Source: Bacteroidota bacterium (GTDB lineage Bacteria; Bacteroidota; Bacteroidia; Flavobacteriales; Flavobacteriaceae). Taken from it: a stretch of 64,000 nucleotides of DNA. A program made the position numbers and the translations under genes. The stretch spans positions 1 through 64,000 of the forward strand of contig JAQCBK010000003.1 in NCBI GenBank assembly GCA_027621505.1. Reading direction: 5' to 3'. Of this stretch, positions 62,059 to 64,000 are shown piece after piece. The notes under the pieces were generated by a model that was not told the DNA's origin, made no database searches, and worked only from the letters and a program-made list of their open reading frames with translations. Position 1 is the stretch's first letter, and the number at the start of each line of letters is the position of its first letter.

Positions 62059-62066
62059 CAAAATTA
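62059..62066 (-). promoter_or_regulatory. Candidate -7 element upstream of pdhA-pdhC
   Basis: TAATTTTG on the minus strand (TAnnTTTG), about 30 bp upstream of the pdhA ATG; no clear -33 TTG. Confidence 0.35.
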
Positions 62067-62117
62067 CTGAATTATGTCCTTCTGATAAAAAATAATTTAA
62101 TAATTGATGGTGGAAAT

Positions 62118-63302
62118 TCAAAAGGTTCCCTCCACAGGCTGGGTATCCTCTTGAGGAAGAGGGTTGGATCGGTTAAATCCAAAGGTTAAAGAAAATCGAA
62201 CGGTATTCTCCAGAGGATTTCTGATTTTTGAGGTGGAGGAAAGATAGGAAATATCTATCACCATCCCATTGAGTTTAAATCCAGCACCAAATGTCATGTA
62301 TCTTCGTGATCCTTTTTCCTCGCTCTCATTGAAATATCCTGTCCTGAGCGCTAATGTTTCCGCAAAAAGATATTCAAAACCCAATGCCCAGGTTATTTCT
62401 TTCAACTCCTCTGCCATTCCACCGGGAGCATCGTTGAATGATTTAAAAATCCCATTGAAAAAGTTAATATCTGGTTGCCTGTATCCTTGCAACTCATTGT
62501 TATTGTTGTAGTAAGCTACGGGGGTAGGGACCAAAAGTTTAGACAATTCGAGATGAATCCCCAGAACATTGGAGGTGTCAAAAATCAAATCCAAGCCTGT
62601 ACCTATTTTAAGGTTGGTTGGAATGAAGTCCGTTTGCCCCCCTTCGTCGTACTTGAGTCGAGGACCAATATTCGAAATGTTAAATCCAGCCCTGATCAAT
62701 CCGTCCAGATTTCCCATGTCGAAGGGGGAACTTTGGTAAAAGCCCGCAATGTCAACTCCCAAACTATTGGCAGAGGTGGCATCCATATCGGTATGAATTT
62801 TTAGGTCGGATCTCAAAAATCTACCTGCGACTGCCATGGCAAAATTTTCGCTCAGTTTTAGAGAGTAGGAGAGATCCAGTGTAATTTCATTGGGTCTTTT
62901 GGAGCCTTGATCAATGATGTCTCCAGAGATCATTTCATTGAACTGAACATTCCCATAACTGAAATACTTGAGGCTGGTTCCCCAGGCGCTTCTCTCATTG
63001 ATTTTAATAAAATAGGATATACTTCCAAGGAAGATATCATCTACCAGTTTTCTCAAATAGGGGGTATAACTGAGTCCCAGTCCACTATCCCCCTCCGAGA
63101 AGGCATATTTGGCAGGGTTCCATTGTTGTGAATAAGAATCGGCAGAGGTGGCGACACCCAATTCTCCCATCCCTGCTGCTCTGGCATCTGGAGTAATCAG
63201 CAGAAAAGGAACGCCAGTAGTAATCACACGATCTTGACCATAAGTTTTTATGAAAAAAAATAGCAAGAGAAAAATCTTAATTGGGGGGCTTATTGACTTC
63301 AT
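62118..63302 (-). CDS. porV: Type IX secretion outer-membrane protein PorV (LptO)
   Basis: Signal peptide; TTGVPFLLITPDARAAGMGELGVATSADSYSQQWNPAKYAF; FadL-like barrel; probable start MKSISPP at 63302. Confidence 0.92.
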   Translation of the reverse strand: MKSISPPIKIFLLLFFFIKTYGQDRVITTGVPFLLITPDARAAGMGELGVATSADSYSQQWNPAKYAFSEGDSGLGLSYTPYLRKLVDDIFLGSISYFIKINERSAWGTSLKYFSYGNVQFNEMISGDIIDQGSKRPNEITLDLSYSLKLSENFAMAVAGRFLRSDLKIHTDMDATSANSLGVDIAGFYQSSPFDMGNLDGLIRAGFNISNIGPRLKYDEGGQTDFIPTNLKIGTGLDLIFDTSNVLGIHLELSKLLVPTPVAYYNNNNELQGYRQPDINFFNGIFKSFNDAPGGMAEELKEITWALGFEYLFAETLALRTGYFNESEEKGSRRYMTFGAGFKLNGMVIDISYLSSTSKIRNPLENTVRFSLTFGFNRSNPLPQEDTQPVEGTF

Positions 63303-63492
63303 CACTTTATATTTGATTTTATAACGCAATAAACCCTTATATGTTGTATTGGTTTACCATCAACTTATTAACATTTAGATTTTTTGTAGTAATGGATATA
63401 ATATTAAGATGGAAATTCCGTTATTGTGATAATGATGAAGCTTGCGTTTATTTTACAAATAAAATTTAAGACGCAGATAATTAGTATATTGC

Positions 63493-64000
63493 ATGAAAAT
63501 TAGACCTATCAATCCTATGAAGATTAATTTTTTAATAAGATCTATTTTTATTGTTCTTATAGCTGTTTTTGTGGTTTCTTGTGGAGGAAGAAGCAATGTT
63601 TCCCGAGGAACAGGCTGGGGCATCAACTCAAAGGAAGGTGGTTTCCAATACAATCTTGAGTTTGAAGATCAAGAAAGCGGCCCTGGTTTGGTCTTTATTG
63701 AAGGAGGTACCTACACCAAGGGTCAAGTCCAAGATGATGTTTTGCACGATTGGAACAATACCCCCACCCAACAGCACGTGATGTCTTTTTATATTGACGA
63801 AACAGAGGTGACCAACCTCATGTACATGGAATATCTGAACTGGTTAGAAACTGTATTTCCATTGAGTGAACCCCGATACAGACAAATCTATGAAGGAGCC
63901 CTTCCCGATACATTGGTTTGGAGAAATACATTGGGATACATGGAGGAGCTAACCACCAACTATCTCAGACATCCCGCCTATGCAGAATATCCTGTGGTGG
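63493..64000 (+). CDS. gldJ: Gliding motility lipoprotein GldJ (N-terminal part; truncated by right window edge)
   Basis: Open frame MKIRPINPMKINFLIRSIFIVLIAVFVVSCGGRSNVSRGTGWGINSKEGGFQYNLEFEDQESGPGLVFIEGGTYTKGQVQDDVLHDWNNTPTQQHVMSFYIDETEVTNLMYMEYLNW...NYLRHPAYAEYPVV: lipobox plus FGE-sulfatase-like domain; absent from the ORF track because no stop is in the window. Confidence 0.92.
   Translation, partial: MKIRPINPMKINFLIRSIFIVLIAVFVVSCGGRSNVSRGTGWGINSKEGGFQYNLEFEDQESGPGLVFIEGGTYTKGQVQDDVLHDWNNTPTQQHVMSFYIDETEVTNLMYMEYLNWLETVFPLSEPRYRQIYEGALPDTLVWRNTLGYMEELTTNYLRHPAYAEYPVV

Noticed and set aside
1-64000. Search for CRISPR arrays, IS elements, prophage genes, toxin-antitoxin pairs or known defence islands
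   Set aside because: No regular spaced repeats beyond the mraZ array, and no transposase, integrase, phage or recognised defence genes seen on either strand.

Overview
The window is about 64 kb of Bacteroidota chromosome, most likely a marine flavobacterium-type genome. This rests on GldB, GldC, GldJ and PorV, TAnnTTTG-type promoter motifs, and gene order. Most of it is ordinary housekeeping sequence: a near-complete dcw cell-wall/division cluster on the minus strand (mraZ-rsmH-ftsL-ftsI-murE-mraY-murD-ftsW-murG-murC-ftsQ-ftsA-ftsZ, then yqeY), dnaG, rlmN, queA, aroA, radC, an Mpl-type ligase, obgE, adk, purK/purE, an M3 peptidase, aconitase, gcvP, an MlaE/MlaF-type ABC pair, a ManC-type enzyme, pdhA/pdhC, porV, and the start of gldJ cut by the window edge. 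The first ~10 kb is more accessory: transporter, aldehyde dehydrogenase, signal-peptide methyltransferase, TonB-dependent receptor, tRNA-Arg, PBP4-like protein and GH29 fucosidase. I found no CRISPR array, prophage, IS element or obviously new multi-gene system. The items most worth a second look are: (i) a 10-bp-phased ACCAC/GTGGT repeat array upstream of mraZ that looks like a MraZ autoregulatory operator; (ii) an orphan NarL-type regulator with Glu at the phospho-acceptor position; (iii) a PBP4-like protein that appears to have lost its KTG motif by a short deletion; (iv) a polysaccharide-deacetylase-like protein lacking the usual catalytic residues; (v) a decayed MntR/DtxR gene next to a signal-peptide-bearing methyltransferase and a TonB receptor. 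All family calls come from reading motifs, with no database search.
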